From Prolixibacteraceae bacterium UBA5740 (GTDB taxonomy: Bacteria; Bacteroidota; Bacteroidia; Bacteroidales; Prolixibacteraceae): 7,352 nucleotides of DNA. Below, piece by piece: positions 7,240 through 7,352 of the stretch. Positions within the stretch are counted from its first letter, which is position 1. Each line of letters begins with the position of its first letter. A program made the translations under genes and the position numbers. The notes below the pieces were generated by a model. It made no database searches and was not told the DNA's origin. It saw nothing but the letters and a program-made list of their open reading frames with translations. The stretch covers positions 4,498-11,849 of the forward strand of contig DIFU01000038.1 in NCBI GenBank assembly GCA_002419285.1. Reading direction: 5' to 3'.

Positions 7240-7352
7240 CGGCACCTTGAAGTTATAAACACATTAAATATCAGCATATTAACTTCTTAATCAGTATTTT
7301 GTGTATCATTCATTGATTGGGATCCACGAAGAGGTACCGAGTAAGTAAAGGT
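7240..7352. other. Non-coding tail after the truncated gene
   Basis: The first 80 nt are AT-rich with stops in all forward frames. TATTTTG (7295-7301) resembles a -7 element with one base missing, so a promoter for a gene to the right is possible but weakly supported. The last 30 nt are more GC-rich. A short minus-strand frame enters from the right edge and stops near 7287; it is too short to assign. Confidence 0.5.

Noticed and set aside
7309..7352. Minus-strand peptide containing TSSW near the right edge, resembling the TSSWVKTP segment missing from the truncated DUF4256 protein, as evidence of an inversion
   Set aside because: Only four residues match, the following residues do not fit the family, and the frame stops soon after; this is most likely coincidence.

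Overview
This 7.35 kb window looks like chromosomal DNA from a member of the Bacteroidota, most likely Bacteroidales-like. I infer this from the protein sequences (ClpC, GyrA and a secreted TPR protein of Bacteroidota type), from promoter candidates matching the Bacteroidota housekeeping pattern (TTTG, about 19 nt, TAnnTTTG), and from A/T-rich translation starts that lack Shine-Dalgarno sequences. I cannot name genus or species from the sequence alone.

Layout: clpC (AAA+ unfoldase of the ClpCP protease) lies on the minus strand at 63-2600. A 273-nt divergent control region (2601-2873) separates it from gyrA (DNA gyrase subunit A) on the plus strand at 2874-5366. It holds a good clpC promoter candidate, a gyrA -7 element, and a perfect 7+4+7 inverted repeat just upstream of that -7 element. 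An 83-nt spacer then leads to a secreted tetratricopeptide-repeat protein (5450-6634). This gene has its own promoter candidate but no terminator before it, so it may also be read from gyrA. It ends at a strong rho-independent terminator (6642-6669).

An AT-rich spacer of about 210 nt with no recognisable gene follows. Next is a 119-codon ORF (6880-7239) that matches, from memory, the N-terminal two thirds of the DUF4256 family and then stops abruptly, so it looks C-terminally truncated. The last 113 nt show no gene. No stretch over 300 nt lacks a gene.

Together the genes cover general housekeeping: regulated proteolysis (ClpC), DNA supercoiling (GyrA) and an exported protein-interaction scaffold (TPR). 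I see no tRNA, rRNA, CRISPR array, insertion sequence or phage gene, and no convincing new multi-gene system. The points most worth checking are the divergent GyrA-box with a box-like motif in a later blade, the non-acidic residue at the gyrase quinolone-region position equal to E. coli Asp87, the inverted repeat at the gyrA promoter, the repeated 14-mer around the gyrA/TPR junction, and the truncated DUF4256 gene.
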